Shown here: positions 1-7,411 of the stretch, one piece after another
Layout of the letters: each line of letters opens with the position of its first letter
How positions within the stretch are numbered: position 1 is the first letter of the stretch
Origin: Methylocystis rosea SV97
GTDB lineage: Bacteria > Pseudomonadota > Alphaproteobacteria > Rhizobiales > Beijerinckiaceae
Length of the DNA stretch: 64,000 bases
Assembly: GCF_000372845.1 (NCBI RefSeq)
Contig: NZ_KB889963.1
Location: 186,001 to 250,000 of the forward strand
Reading direction: 5' to 3'
Notes under the pieces: generated by a model
What the model saw: only the letters and a program-made list of their open reading frames with translations
The model's database searches: none
What the model was told of the DNA's origin: nothing
Made by a program: the position numbers and the translations under genes

Positions 1-876
1 GCGATTGCGTCCGCCGCCCAGATCGAACCCGGCAACCCTGCGGTCTGGTCGCTCGCCGCCGACATCGCCGCGGGCCGAGTCGTGCGCGGGTTTCTTCGTC
101 CCGCCCAGGCGGCGGCGATGATCGAGGACTTCGCCGGCCGGGCGCTCGGCGTCCTGCGCGATCATACGCCGGCGCTGGCCGTTCTCGGCTGGGCCCGGGG
201 CGCGCTGAGGGGCAAGCTTTCCGAGGGCCTCGCGCTCCTCGATCATGCGGTCGCCGATGACCCGCTCTACGGCAAGGCGCGCGTCTACCGCAGTTGGCTG
301 CTCGCGGCGGCCGATCGTCTCGACGAGGGTCTCGCCGATTGCGAAGAGGGCCTCGTCAACTCGCCGCACGATCAGGCGCTGCTGTCGGTGCGCGCATGGC
401 TCATTCTCTGCGCCGGCGACCTCGAGCGGGCGCGCCGCTATGCGCGCGACGGGCTCGATTTAAGGCCCGACGCGGCGACTCTGCATCTCGTGATGTCCAT
501 CGCCTACAGCCTTCAGGGCGTTCACGAACAGGCGGTTAGCACGGCGCGCCGCGCCGTCGCCTCGAGCCCGGACGATCCCTTCCAATTGACCGTGCTCGCC
601 TATGCGCTCGCCCGCGCCGGCCGCGCCGAGGAAGCGCAAGCGCTCATCGGCAGGCTCATTGAAGACGCCGAGCTCTATGCGCCGCCCTGCTTTCTCGGCG
701 CGGCGTTTTTCGCTCTTGGCAAGCGCGCCGAGGCGCTCGAATCGATTAGGCGAGGCCTTTCCGACGGCTGTCCCTGGAGCTCCTTCGCACGCGTCGATCC
801 GCGCTTCGTCGTCTTGCGGGGCGCGATCGACGGATTTGGCCGCCCGCAGCAGGCCGAGGCGCGCCCCGCCGGTTGA
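1..876 (+). CDS. TPR-repeat protein, 5' end outside window
   Basis: The reading frame is open from base 1 to the TGA at 874-876, so the gene begins upstream; the first in-window start-like codon is GTG at 82. The visible part (about 291 residues) is built of helical pairs of the tetratricopeptide type, rich in Ala, Leu and Arg, with spaced motifs such as GWARGALRGK, ARVYRSWLLAAADRLDEG and AYALARAGRAEEA. TPR arrays mediate protein-protein contacts. Such C-terminal arrays often follow a DNA-binding or adenylate-cyclase domain, but that part is not visible, so no function is assigned. It lies 55 nt upstream of mce on the same strand. Confidence 0.7.
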   Translation, partial: AIASAAQIEPGNPAVWSLAADIAAGRVVRGFLRPAQAAAMIEDFAGRALGVLRDHTPALAVLGWARGALRGKLSEGLALLDHAVADDPLYGKARVYRSWLLAAADRLDEGLADCEEGLVNSPHDQALLSVRAWLILCAGDLERARRYARDGLDLRPDAATLHLVMSIAYSLQGVHEQAVSTARRAVASSPDDPFQLTVLAYALARAGRAEEAQALIGRLIEDAELYAPPCFLGAAFFALGKRAEALESIRRGLSDGCPWSSFARVDPRFVVLRGAIDGFGRPQQAEARPAG

Positions 877-931
877 AATTGCCCGCGTCAGCGCTTATTG
901 GCGCTGCACAGCATTCTTCCGGAAGGTGAAA

Positions 932-1336
932 ATGATCGGCCGTCTGAACCATGTCGCTATCGCTGTCGATAGCGTCGAAAAGGCCTCCGCCGTCTATCGC
1001 GACGCCCTGGGGGCGAAGGTCTCGGCGCCAGAACGCGTCGTGGAGCATGGCGTTACGGTCGTTTTCGTCGAATTGCCGAACACCAAGATCGAGCTGCTAG
1101 AGCCATATGGCGAAAACTCGCCGATCGCCGGCTTCGTCGCGAAAAATCCAGCGGGCGGCATCCACCACATCTGCTACGAGGTCGAAGACATTATCGCCGC
1201 GCGCGAACAACTTAAGGCCTCGGGCGCGCGCGTGCTGGGCGATGGAGAGCCAAGGATCGGCGCGCATGGCAAGCCCGTGCTGTTTTTGCATCCCAAGGAC
1301 TTCTGCGGCGCCTTGATCGAACTCGAGCAGGCTTAA
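932..1336 (+). CDS. mce: Methylmalonyl-CoA epimerase
   Basis: A 134-residue protein of the vicinal-oxygen-chelate (glyoxalase) fold. It interconverts (2R)- and (2S)-methylmalonyl-CoA, linking propionyl-CoA carboxylation to the B12-dependent mutase. It opens with the family-typical RLNHVAIAVDS, followed by the metal-ligand segments VELPNTKIELLEP and GGIHHICYEVEDI and a C-terminal KDFCGALIELEQ. These supply the His, Glu, His and Glu ligands of the VOC metal site. The ATG at 932 starts directly at the conserved N-terminus, so a longer upstream extension in the same frame is not coding. The DUF1467 gene follows after 7 nt, an arrangement common in alphaproteobacteria. Confidence 0.93.
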   Translation: MIGRLNHVAIAVDSVEKASAVYRDALGAKVSAPERVVEHGVTVVFVELPNTKIELLEPYGENSPIAGFVAKNPAGGIHHICYEVEDIIAAREQLKASGARVLGDGEPRIGAHGKPVLFLHPKDFCGALIELEQA

Positions 1337-1343
1337 GGCGCAT

Positions 1344-1580
1344 ATGCCCTTTTCCCTGCCGCTCGCGGCTGCGATCTACCTGACCATCTGGTGGATCGTG
1401 CTGTTCGCCGTGCTGCCGCTCGGCGTGCGCTCTTCCGAAGAGGCCGAAGAAGATCTTCCCGAGGGCGCCGACCCTGGCGCCCCCGCCTCGCCAGATCTCT
1501 TGAAAAAAGCGGGGATCACGACGGTCGTCTCGGCTGTCCTCTTCGGCCTGCTGGTGCTTTTCGCCAAGTTGACGGCATGA
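1344..1580 (+). CDS. DUF1467 family small membrane protein
   Basis: A 78-residue protein with two predicted membrane helices (residues about 7-27 and 56-76). Between them is an acidic, Pro-rich loop starting at the conserved LPLGVRS motif. This is the DUF1467 pattern; the family's function is unknown. It lies 7 nt after mce and is probably cotranscribed with it. The ATG start is supported by the conserved N-terminus. Confidence 0.85.
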   Translation: MPFSLPLAAAIYLTIWWIVLFAVLPLGVRSSEEAEEDLPEGADPGAPASPDLLKKAGITTVVSAVLFGLLVLFAKLTA

Positions 1581-1721
1581 GAGCGGCGCGCGCCCTCCGG
1601 GGGTTGACCGGCCCGCCGCCCGCCGGTAGTTGATCGCGAGGCGCGGGACAGACGACCCGCCCGGCCGAACGGACCGACCCGCTCAGTCGACTTCGGCGGC
1701 GCCGCCCGCCGCCTCTGGTGC

Positions 1722-1797
1722 GAGCGCGTAGCTCAGTCGGTAGAGCACCTGACTTTTAATCAGGGGGTCGTGGGTTCGAGCCCCACCGCGCTCACCA
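1722..1797 (+). tRNA. tRNA-Lys (anticodon TTT)
   Basis: A 76-nt cloverleaf: acceptor stem GAGCGCG pairs with CGCGCTC at 1787-1793. The D-arm has AGCTCAGTCGGTAGAGC. The anticodon stem CCTGA/TCAGG encloses the loop CTTTTAA with anticodon TTT at 1755-1757. The T-arm is GTGGG-TTCGAGC-CCCAC. The discriminator A and CCA are encoded (1794-1797). Lysine AAA/AAG decoding follows from the anticodon. Confidence 0.98.
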
Positions 1798-1845
1798 ACA
1801 TTATCGCCGGCATCGCAATCAGACCGAGAATTTCGAGGGCCGAAT

Positions 1846-2262
1846 ATGGACGAATGGGTCGCGCATATCGCGGCGTCAGTCGGCATCGCGCCCGCGGTCG
1901 CGAGACTCGCCGTCGGTCACGTTTTTGGCTTCCTCCAGAAGCGCCATCCGAATGGCCCTGCCGACGAGCTGATCGAGAAAATTCCCGGCACTGAAGCCGC
2001 GATCAGGGACGCTGCGTCGGCGCCGCGGCGGGGTCTGCTCGGCGGCGTGCTCGGAGGGGTCGGCGGCCTGGTGGGCGGCGCGAAGGGCGACGTCCTTGCG
2101 CTGACGGCTCGATTGACGAGCCTGGGTCTCTCTCCCGACCAGCTTCAGAAGCTGGCCAGAGAGATCTTCGGCGGCGCGGAGCAGGTTATCGGCAGAGAGA
2201 AGCTGCAAAGCATGACTGATTCGATTCCTGGCCTATCGCAATTTCTATGGCCGAAGTCATGA
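1846..2262 (+). CDS. Small conserved protein of unknown function
   Basis: A 138-residue protein not recognised with certainty. An N-terminal helical part (1-60) is followed by a Gly-rich hinge (about 62-78, RRGLLGGVLGGVGGLVGG). A C-terminal helical part follows, containing LTARLTSLGLSPDQLQKLARE and ending IPGLSQFL. The second half resembles small DUF2780/DUF2267-like helical proteins, but this is only an impression. There is no signal peptide and no clear membrane helix apart from the Gly-rich stretch. The ATG at 1846 lies 49 nt after the tRNA. Confidence 0.7.
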   Translation: MDEWVAHIAASVGIAPAVARLAVGHVFGFLQKRHPNGPADELIEKIPGTEAAIRDAASAPRRGLLGGVLGGVGGLVGGAKGDVLALTARLTSLGLSPDQLQKLAREIFGGAEQVIGREKLQSMTDSIPGLSQFLWPKS

Positions 2263-2668
2263 TTGGCGCGTCTCAGTAAAGTGCGAGGCGCGAATCGCCG
2301 GCGCCGAGCCGCCCCCGCGCAAGCCGATCCGTTGAACAGGAGCGGGCTTGCTCGCCGGCGTGGTCATCCCAGAACGCGCACGCGGAGCAAGTTGAAGACG
2401 CAGAATTGCGGGGTTCAAGGCTTGGCCGCCGGCGCGTGCGCCAAGAACCAGGTCCTTACCCAATGTCGGCGCGCATGCTCGCGCGACATTTCGACAACTC
2501 AGCGAAGCCTTTGGCGACGTTCAGGGCGTGTCGATGCGCTCCCCCATCGTCGTCCTGAAAAACGTCTTTATAGACAGCGCCCCATGCCGGACGCGCAGGG
2601 CGAGATCGGGCGGCTGTTTAGCAAAATAACTCGCATGTATAACGACGCATCTTGCCCGAACAGGAGCG
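2263..2668. other. Intergenic stretch, nothing recognised
   Basis: About 400 nt between the small unknown gene and the minus-strand exported peptide. Open frames here have Arg/Ser/Pro-rich translations typical of out-of-frame GC-rich DNA, and none has a credible ribosome-binding site. No hairpin with a T-run was seen. Confidence 0.4.
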
Positions 2669-2923
2669 CTAATGAGCTTTGCTCGAGCGAAATCCACGCC
2701 GGCAACTGCGCATCTTGTGAGTCTTGCAGCTTCCGTATCTGTAAGACGGCCGTGGTCTGAATGTCTCATAGCCATCCCCAGGCGGATTTTGCTCCCGCAC
2801 CATGTTCTCCAAGACCACGGTCCCGATCGGGCCCATATCTCCTTGAGCCACAAGCGAAGTCGGACTTAGGATCGCCAATGAGACAAACACCGACGAAATC
2901 AGGCTAACCCAACGACATTTCAT
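2669..2923 (-). CDS. Putative small exported protein
   Basis: An 84-residue frame. Its N-terminus is a plausible Sec signal: MKCRW, a hydrophobic core SLISSVFVSLAILSP, then a likely cleavage after LVAQ. An AG-rich tract (GGGGAAAAAGC) immediately precedes the ATG at 2923 and can serve as the ribosome-binding site. The mature part is polar with two to three Cys and matches no family I know. It lies at the edge of the accessory secreted-protein block but on the opposite strand. The reading rests on the signal peptide and RBS; it could also be chance. Confidence 0.45.
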   Translation of the reverse strand: MKCRWVSLISSVFVSLAILSPTSLVAQGDMGPIGTVVLENMVREQNPPGDGYETFRPRPSYRYGSCKTHKMRSCRRGFRSSKAH

Positions 2924-3336
2924 GCTTTTTCCCCAATTTACCAGGTAGAGCGCTCAGCTTATTAGCTATCATTGTACTTCGATCGAATACAAGAAGGCGT
3001 CTTACATTCATCTAAAGTTCATAATTCGGAACCGTTCCATAATTCTCATTTGCACTTCACCAACGACGTTAACCTCTCATCGCCGAGGTTATCCACATAG
3101 GGTCGAAGGGCCATGTTTTTTCCAAGATAAACTGCAAATATCGGTGTAACTTCTAGGTTTTAGCCATTATACATTGCACTGCAAGATGATGTTGCACTTT
3201 CGCCACAGTTGTTACTAAAAGTGGTTATCGGGATATTTAGTGGCTGGACGGATCGACCGCTCTTCGCCAACTCTGCGCCACGATGACTGGCGTGCTGGTC
3301 GTCTGATTAGAAAAAATCTCTAGAAGGATCCTCCCC
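2924..3336. promoter_or_regulatory. AT-richer intergenic region, likely divergent control region
   Basis: This 413-nt stretch is clearly richer in A+T than its surroundings and separates a minus-strand exported peptide from the plus-strand curlin-like block. It contains the inverted repeat AACCTC-N8-GAGGTT (3071-3090) and an 11-bp palindrome TTGCACTGCAA (3174-3184), followed by another TTGCAC at 3192. A TTATAC/TATACA element lies at 3167-3173. The first gene's RBS (AGAAGGA) is just before 3337. No convincing -35/-10 pair could be fixed, so promoter position is open. Confidence 0.4.
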
Positions 3337-4164
3337 ATGAAGAAGCTCTCGCTTGTGGCCATCGCCGCCGTGCTCGCTACCCCCGCTTTCGCTGACCCGA
3401 TCGGCGCCAACGTCGGCATCAACACCTCCGTCTCGCAGGGCGTGAACGTTGGCAGCGTCACCAACCTCGGCATCAACAACGTTGGCGTCGTCAACCAGAA
3501 CGTCGCCGTCGGCGGCGGCATCACGATGGCGACCGACACGTTCAACCAGGCCAACACCAACTTCAACCTGGACACGCACGCCTTCAGCGTCGGCAGCATC
3601 GTCGACTCCGGCAACGGCGGCGACGCGGGCGACGTCAACGTCGTCGCGGTCAGCATTCCGGTTGCGCTGTCCGGCAATGAGGCCAATCAGGGCGGCCTCG
3701 CCGGCGGCCTTGCCATCCCGGTCGCGCTCTCTGCCAATGGCACGGCGCTGCAGGACGCGTCCGCGACCCCGATCGTTCCGATTAACGTTGGCGTCGGCAC
3801 CGGCGACAGCACCACCTCGTCGACCGCGACTGTCGGCACGGTGCAGGCCAATCTGGCTTCACAGCGTTCGGCTTCGATCGCCGGCTCCACCCAGCAGGGC
3901 ATTGGCAACGGCATCGACGCCAACGGCGGCAACGGCCAGGCCTTCATGATCACCATCAACTCCAACAACACCAGCATCGACAACACCTCGGTGTCGAGGA
4001 TCGAAGTCGACACCAACATCAATGTCGCCGATCGTGGCGGCGTCGCTGGCGGCCTGCGGATCGATGACTCCTTCAACCCGATCGATATCCAGGACAATGC
4101 GATCGCGCTCGCCGGGGTCGCGGTCGCCGCGAACCACAACGCCGTCGGCAACAACGCTCCCTGA
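3337..4164 (+). CDS. Secreted Asn/Gly/Val-rich protein related to curlin-repeat proteins
   Basis: A 275-residue protein with a clear Sec signal (MKKLSLVAIAAVLATPAFA, cleavage before DP). The mature part is almost free of Lys, Cys and aromatic residues and rich in Asn, Gly, Val, Ala and Ser. It has repeat-like phrases SVTNLGINNVGVVNQNVAVGG, pairs of SIPVALSGNEANQGG/AIPVALSANG, and two GGLAGGL/GVAGGL turns. The segment NLDTHAFSVGSIVDSGNG recurs, with substitutions, in the exported protein at 6902, so the two are probably paralogous. The composition suggests a stacked beta-solenoid or amyloid-type surface protein. RBS AGAAGGA precedes the ATG. It is the first gene of the block; function is inferred, not known. 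Confidence 0.8.
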   Translation: MKKLSLVAIAAVLATPAFADPIGANVGINTSVSQGVNVGSVTNLGINNVGVVNQNVAVGGGITMATDTFNQANTNFNLDTHAFSVGSIVDSGNGGDAGDVNVVAVSIPVALSGNEANQGGLAGGLAIPVALSANGTALQDASATPIVPINVGVGTGDSTTSSTATVGTVQANLASQRSASIAGSTQQGIGNGIDANGGNGQAFMITINSNNTSIDNTSVSRIEVDTNINVADRGGVAGGLRIDDSFNPIDIQDNAIALAGVAVAANHNAVGNNAP

Positions 4165-4225
4165 TCTTAGCGAGCCTGGCTAACATCGAGGGCGGCGCGC
4201 AGCATATGTTCAAAGGATCAGTCCT

Positions 4226-4495
4226 ATGAAGCCAATACTGCAAGCCGCCCTCGTCGTTCTCTTCGGTCTCTCTGCAATTGCGTCGCCCGCCGACGCAGCC
4301 AAGAGCCACAGGCAGAGACGATCTATAGCGGTCGTGGCTGAGGACAGTTCGCCGGCATGTCTCGGCGGCTATTTGGCGCAGACGGAAGCCCAGGATTATC
4401 TCAGAGACGACATCTGGGTCTTGGAGCCGGTTCCGGGCAGCGACAATCGCCCCTATCGCTTCGACTGTCGGCAGCCGGTTTTTTTCAGGCGTTAG
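4226..4495 (+). CDS. Small exported protein with two cysteines
   Basis: An 89-residue protein with a Sec signal (MKPILQAALVVLFGLSAIASPADA). The mature part is about 65 residues with a basic start (KSHRQRR) and two cysteines (SPACLGGY and RFDCRQP) that could form one disulfide. RBS AAAGGA lies 8 nt before the ATG. It stands between two repeat-rich secreted proteins on the same strand (61 nt after the first). No family is recognised. A periplasmic helper of the neighbours is possible, but only by position. Confidence 0.7.
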   Translation: MKPILQAALVVLFGLSAIASPADAAKSHRQRRSIAVVAEDSSPACLGGYLAQTEAQDYLRDDIWVLEPVPGSDNRPYRFDCRQPVFFRR

Positions 4496-4568
4496 CTCTT
4501 AGCGCTTTGTCTTTGAGAGTGCGCCGCCGCGCGCTTGGTCGTCATTTTTCGAGAGCTGGGAATAGACG

Positions 4569-5153
4569 ATGTCGCGAACCTCGCTTTTAGCCGCAATCTT
4601 CCTCCTGAGCGTCATGAATTCCGCCTTTGCGCAGATGGCGACGCAAAGCGCGCCTTTCAATTTCGCATATGGGTTCACCGGCGGATCGCAGTCGTCCATC
4701 GACCTCTCGCAGTCAGGCTTCGTGAACGTCTATTATGGAGTTCAGGATTCCAATCAGGCGAATCAAGCGGTGATCAACCAGAACGGACTCAACAACTATT
4801 CGCAGATGCAGCAGATCGGCGACTCCACGGGTCAGTCTAGCGGCAGCGCGAGCGTTCGCGGCGATGGTCCGCGTTATGGCGGACAGAATTACGCGTCCGT
4901 GACCCAGAACGGCGTGGAGAACAGTTCGCAGATCACGCAAATGGGCGGCACGAATGTCGCCGCGGTTGCGCAAAACTCCCATGTCGGAAATGGTTCGGCG
5001 CCTCGCGTGCTGGTGCCGACCGACGGCCCGATCTACCAGTCTTATCAAACGCCAGAAGGCTATCTCTCTCTGTTCGCCACGGACAGCATGAGTCTGGCGA
5101 TCTGGACGCCGCCAGGTCTGACGGCGACGAACAGCTTTGGACGAATGCACTAA
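4569..5153 (+). CDS. Curlin-repeat (CsgA/CsgB-like) secreted protein
   Basis: A 194-residue protein with a signal peptide (residues 1-21, cleavage after SAFA). The mature protein contains Gln/Asn/Gly repeats in the curlin pattern N-x-A-x-V/I-x-Q-x-G-x2-N-x-S-x-I/M-x-Q: NQAVINQNGLNNYSQMQQIG, NYASVTQNGVENSSQITQMG and TNVAAVAQNS. In CsgA-type proteins such repeats stack as amyloid strands on the cell surface. The C-terminal 45 residues (from about PRVLVPTDGP) are not repetitive. The usual partners csgG, csgE and csgF are not in the window, so the export route is unknown. A curlin-like fibre subunit or nucleator is the best reading. Confidence 0.82.
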   Translation: MSRTSLLAAIFLLSVMNSAFAQMATQSAPFNFAYGFTGGSQSSIDLSQSGFVNVYYGVQDSNQANQAVINQNGLNNYSQMQQIGDSTGQSSGSASVRGDGPRYGGQNYASVTQNGVENSSQITQMGGTNVAAVAQNSHVGNGSAPRVLVPTDGPIYQSYQTPEGYLSLFATDSMSLAIWTPPGLTATNSFGRMH

Positions 5154-5192
5154 CGACGAACCTTTGACTTGATGTCCAAAGGACAGGACTAC

Positions 5193-6752
5193 GTGAAAAA
5201 GCGAACAAAAATCGTCGTATCGTTCGCCTGCGCCGCCGGAATGGCCGGCGCGTCGACTGCGCTCGCACAGCCGGCAAGCTTCGATAAGGGCGTCGACGCT
5301 TCGATTCTGGAAGCTGAGCGCGCCATCCAAGAGCTCAACGCCGCGTCAAAAACGCGAGTGAAAGAGAAGCGTCCTGTCAGTCAGCCGGTAGCAAAAGCGG
5401 CTCCGCGGCCCGTCGTCAGAATGACGGGGCCGTGCAATCTGAACGGCAACACCCAATTTTTTCAAATTCCCTATATCGGCTTTTGCGGCGCGGTCCACGG
5501 ATCCTTTACCGGTTTCCTGGGCAAGGACTTTGCGACCGAAGACATAGCGTTCACGACGCAGCGCCTTCCTGCCTATCGATACGGATGGAACGGTCTCGGA
5601 TTGAGCGCCGCCGTTCCGATGTTGTACTATTGGAAAAATCCGCTCGTCGGCAAGACAACGTCCGGCGCTTATACCGGCACCTACAGCATGGTGAATTTTC
5701 TGGCGTTCCGGAACACGGATTACGGAACGATCTCCGTGTTCATCAACGCCGGATTGTTCGCCAGGACGGTAAAAAATTATGAAGGCGAAACGCGCATCAC
5801 GCTGAATCAACTTTACGGAAACTACTGGAGGGGCGCCTTCGATCAGGCCTGGGTTCAATGGGGCGGGCTGCGCGTTGGACTCCAGCCGTCGCTGTTCAGT
5901 TTCAGCCGTACCGGCTACACCTTCATGCCGGGCTACGCGTCCTACATGACGACGCCGGCGGTTTCGTACACCCACAGAATCGAAAATATCAACGTTCTCC
6001 CAGGTCTCCTGCCGCGCTTGGGCGCCTCGATCAGCGTATCGGCTGAAGATCCGACGCTGAGGCGTTATCCGGACGGGGTTCTGTCGAGATATCCGACGGG
6101 CATGGGATACCCGGACTTTGTCGCGCAATTGCGCGTCGGCGCGCCCGCCTTCGTCATCCACGCGTCGGGAGCGATGCACGAAATCAGGGATGTTTCCGCC
6201 AACGCTTACAATTCCTTCATGCCGAAATACTCCACGTGGGGCTGGGCTGCGCAGCTCGCCGGCGAATATCGTTGGAAGTGGAGCGGGCTCATCGGTCCCC
6301 TTGGCGGCGAAATGTACGGCAAGGCCATGCTATCGGCGACCGCCACTCAAGGCGCGCTGTCGTACCTCGGCATGCCGTATATGTCGATCGACTATGTGAG
6401 CAGCTCGACTGGAACGATCCAGAGGAGTTCCGGTCAGTCATTGATGGGATCCTACGAACATCTTTGGACTCCCGTGTTCAAGACCTCGATCACCGGAGCG
6501 GCGTTTCAGAGCTACATGGGCTCCGCCCCCGAGTTTCTGGGTTTCGGCAACGTCGCTTTCGGCTTCAATACGCAAGTCAGAGGTCAGCGCGTCGTCGGAA
6601 ACGCCGAGTATTGGGCCGGCGAGGGATGGGCGTTCGGGCTGGAAGGCGGTTGGACATGGAGCCAGGCCAACGGCCAATACCTCGGCGGACGCGGCCTGCC
6701 AGTGGCCGTCAACTTCCCGAACGTCCTCACCTATATGCGAAAGGCCTTTTGA
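5193..6752 (+). CDS. Porin-like outer-membrane beta-barrel protein
   Basis: About 519 residues from the GTG at 5193, chosen because AAAGGACAGGA sits just upstream and the protein then starts with a good signal (VKKRTKIVVSFACAAGMAG...ALAQ). An ATG at 5172 in frame is the alternative. After the signal comes a helical linker (ILEAERAIQELNAASKTRVKEK), then GPCNLNGNTQFFQIPYIGFCG. That is the two-Cys opening of alphaproteobacterial Porin_2-type barrels. Alternating aromatic and Gly-rich strands follow, ending in the terminal YMRKAF; a C-terminal Phe is the usual barrel-assembly signal. It lies 39 nt after the curlin-repeat gene and may serve as its outer-membrane partner, or may simply be a porin. 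Confidence 0.78.
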   Translation: MKKRTKIVVSFACAAGMAGASTALAQPASFDKGVDASILEAERAIQELNAASKTRVKEKRPVSQPVAKAAPRPVVRMTGPCNLNGNTQFFQIPYIGFCGAVHGSFTGFLGKDFATEDIAFTTQRLPAYRYGWNGLGLSAAVPMLYYWKNPLVGKTTSGAYTGTYSMVNFLAFRNTDYGTISVFINAGLFARTVKNYEGETRITLNQLYGNYWRGAFDQAWVQWGGLRVGLQPSLFSFSRTGYTFMPGYASYMTTPAVSYTHRIENINVLPGLLPRLGASISVSAEDPTLRRYPDGVLSRYPTGMGYPDFVAQLRVGAPAFVIHASGAMHEIRDVSANAYNSFMPKYSTWGWAAQLAGEYRWKWSGLIGPLGGEMYGKAMLSATATQGALSYLGMPYMSIDYVSSSTGTIQRSSGQSLMGSYEHLWTPVFKTSITGAAFQSYMGSAPEFLGFGNVAFGFNTQVRGQRVVGNAEYWAGEGWAFGLEGGWTWSQANGQYLGGRGLPVAVNFPNVLTYMRKAF

Positions 6753-6901
6753 TGAGGCTGGAGACATGTGGCGTTTCGGCCACATCGAGGATTCTATCGC
6801 AGTTCGTCGAGGTCGAAACGATCGACCGCGGCGCGCTGCAAAGCTAGGGTGACTGTAGGCAGTATCCGAACAACGAAGGCCAACTTCCAGGGACCAGACT
6901 C

Positions 6902-7258
6902 ATGAAAAAGCTGATCGCGACAATATCCTTCTGCACGCTCGCTGCCGGTTCGGCCCTCGCCGACGGTCAGAACAATCAGAACCAGAATCAGTCCCAAGCG
7001 TACGGCAACAATTATTCGGCCGTCACACAGATCGGCGTGAACAATAACGCCGCCGTCGTTCAAAACGGCTCGGTCGGCGGAAGCATGGTCGATCTTGGAT
7101 CGGGCAACCAGAATCAGAGCAATGTAAACATCGATAAGCAAGCCTTCGCGATCGGCAGCATCATCGACTCCGCAGGCGCCACGATCAGCAAGACGGACTC
7201 TGACAACATCTCCATTTCCAATAATGCGCAAGCCTCGATCGTCACGCCCATCCAATAG
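6902..7258 (+). CDS. Short curlin-repeat secreted protein
   Basis: A 118-residue protein with signal MKKLIATISFCTLAAGSALA. It starts with an Asn/Gln tract (DGQNNQNQNQSQ), then one canonical curlin repeat (NYSAVTQIGVNNNAAVVQNG). The segment NVNIDKQAFAIGSIIDSAG follows and matches a segment of the 275-residue protein at 3337. It thus links that protein to the curlin-type protein at 4569. CAGGGA serves as a modest RBS before the ATG. It is the last gene before the terminator at 7291. Likely a minor fibre component. Confidence 0.82.
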   Translation: MKKLIATISFCTLAAGSALADGQNNQNQNQSQAYGNNYSAVTQIGVNNNAAVVQNGSVGGSMVDLGSGNQNQSNVNIDKQAFAIGSIIDSAGATISKTDSDNISISNNAQASIVTPIQ

Positions 7259-7290
7259 GCGCGGGGAAACGAAAGACGGCCGAGACCAGA

Positions 7291-7315
7291 AAACCCCAGC
7301 CCCCGGCTGGGGTTT
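7291..7315 (+). terminator. Rho-independent terminator of the curlin-like block
   Basis: A perfect 11-bp stem AAACCCCAGCC / GGCTGGGGTTT with a CCC loop begins 33 nt after the stop at 7258. The T-run is short (TTTGCGCTTTC). It ends the plus-strand block; a minus-strand gene converges on it. Confidence 0.8.
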
Positions 7316-7411
7316 GCGCTTTCAAGGACGTCGCCTCAGCGAGGCGGCCCGCCTTGGCGTTCACCGATCAAATGAGACCTTGCGCCCGCTGGCGCGCCGG
7401 GCCCACGCGGT

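Noticed and set aside
2263-2760. 165-codon plus-strand open frame
   Set aside because: Starts on the base after the preceding stop, Arg/Ser-rich, no RBS, and overlaps the better minus-strand exported peptide.
2521-2853. 110-codon minus-strand open frame
   Set aside because: No RBS or signal, and overlaps the frame with a signal peptide at 2669-2923.
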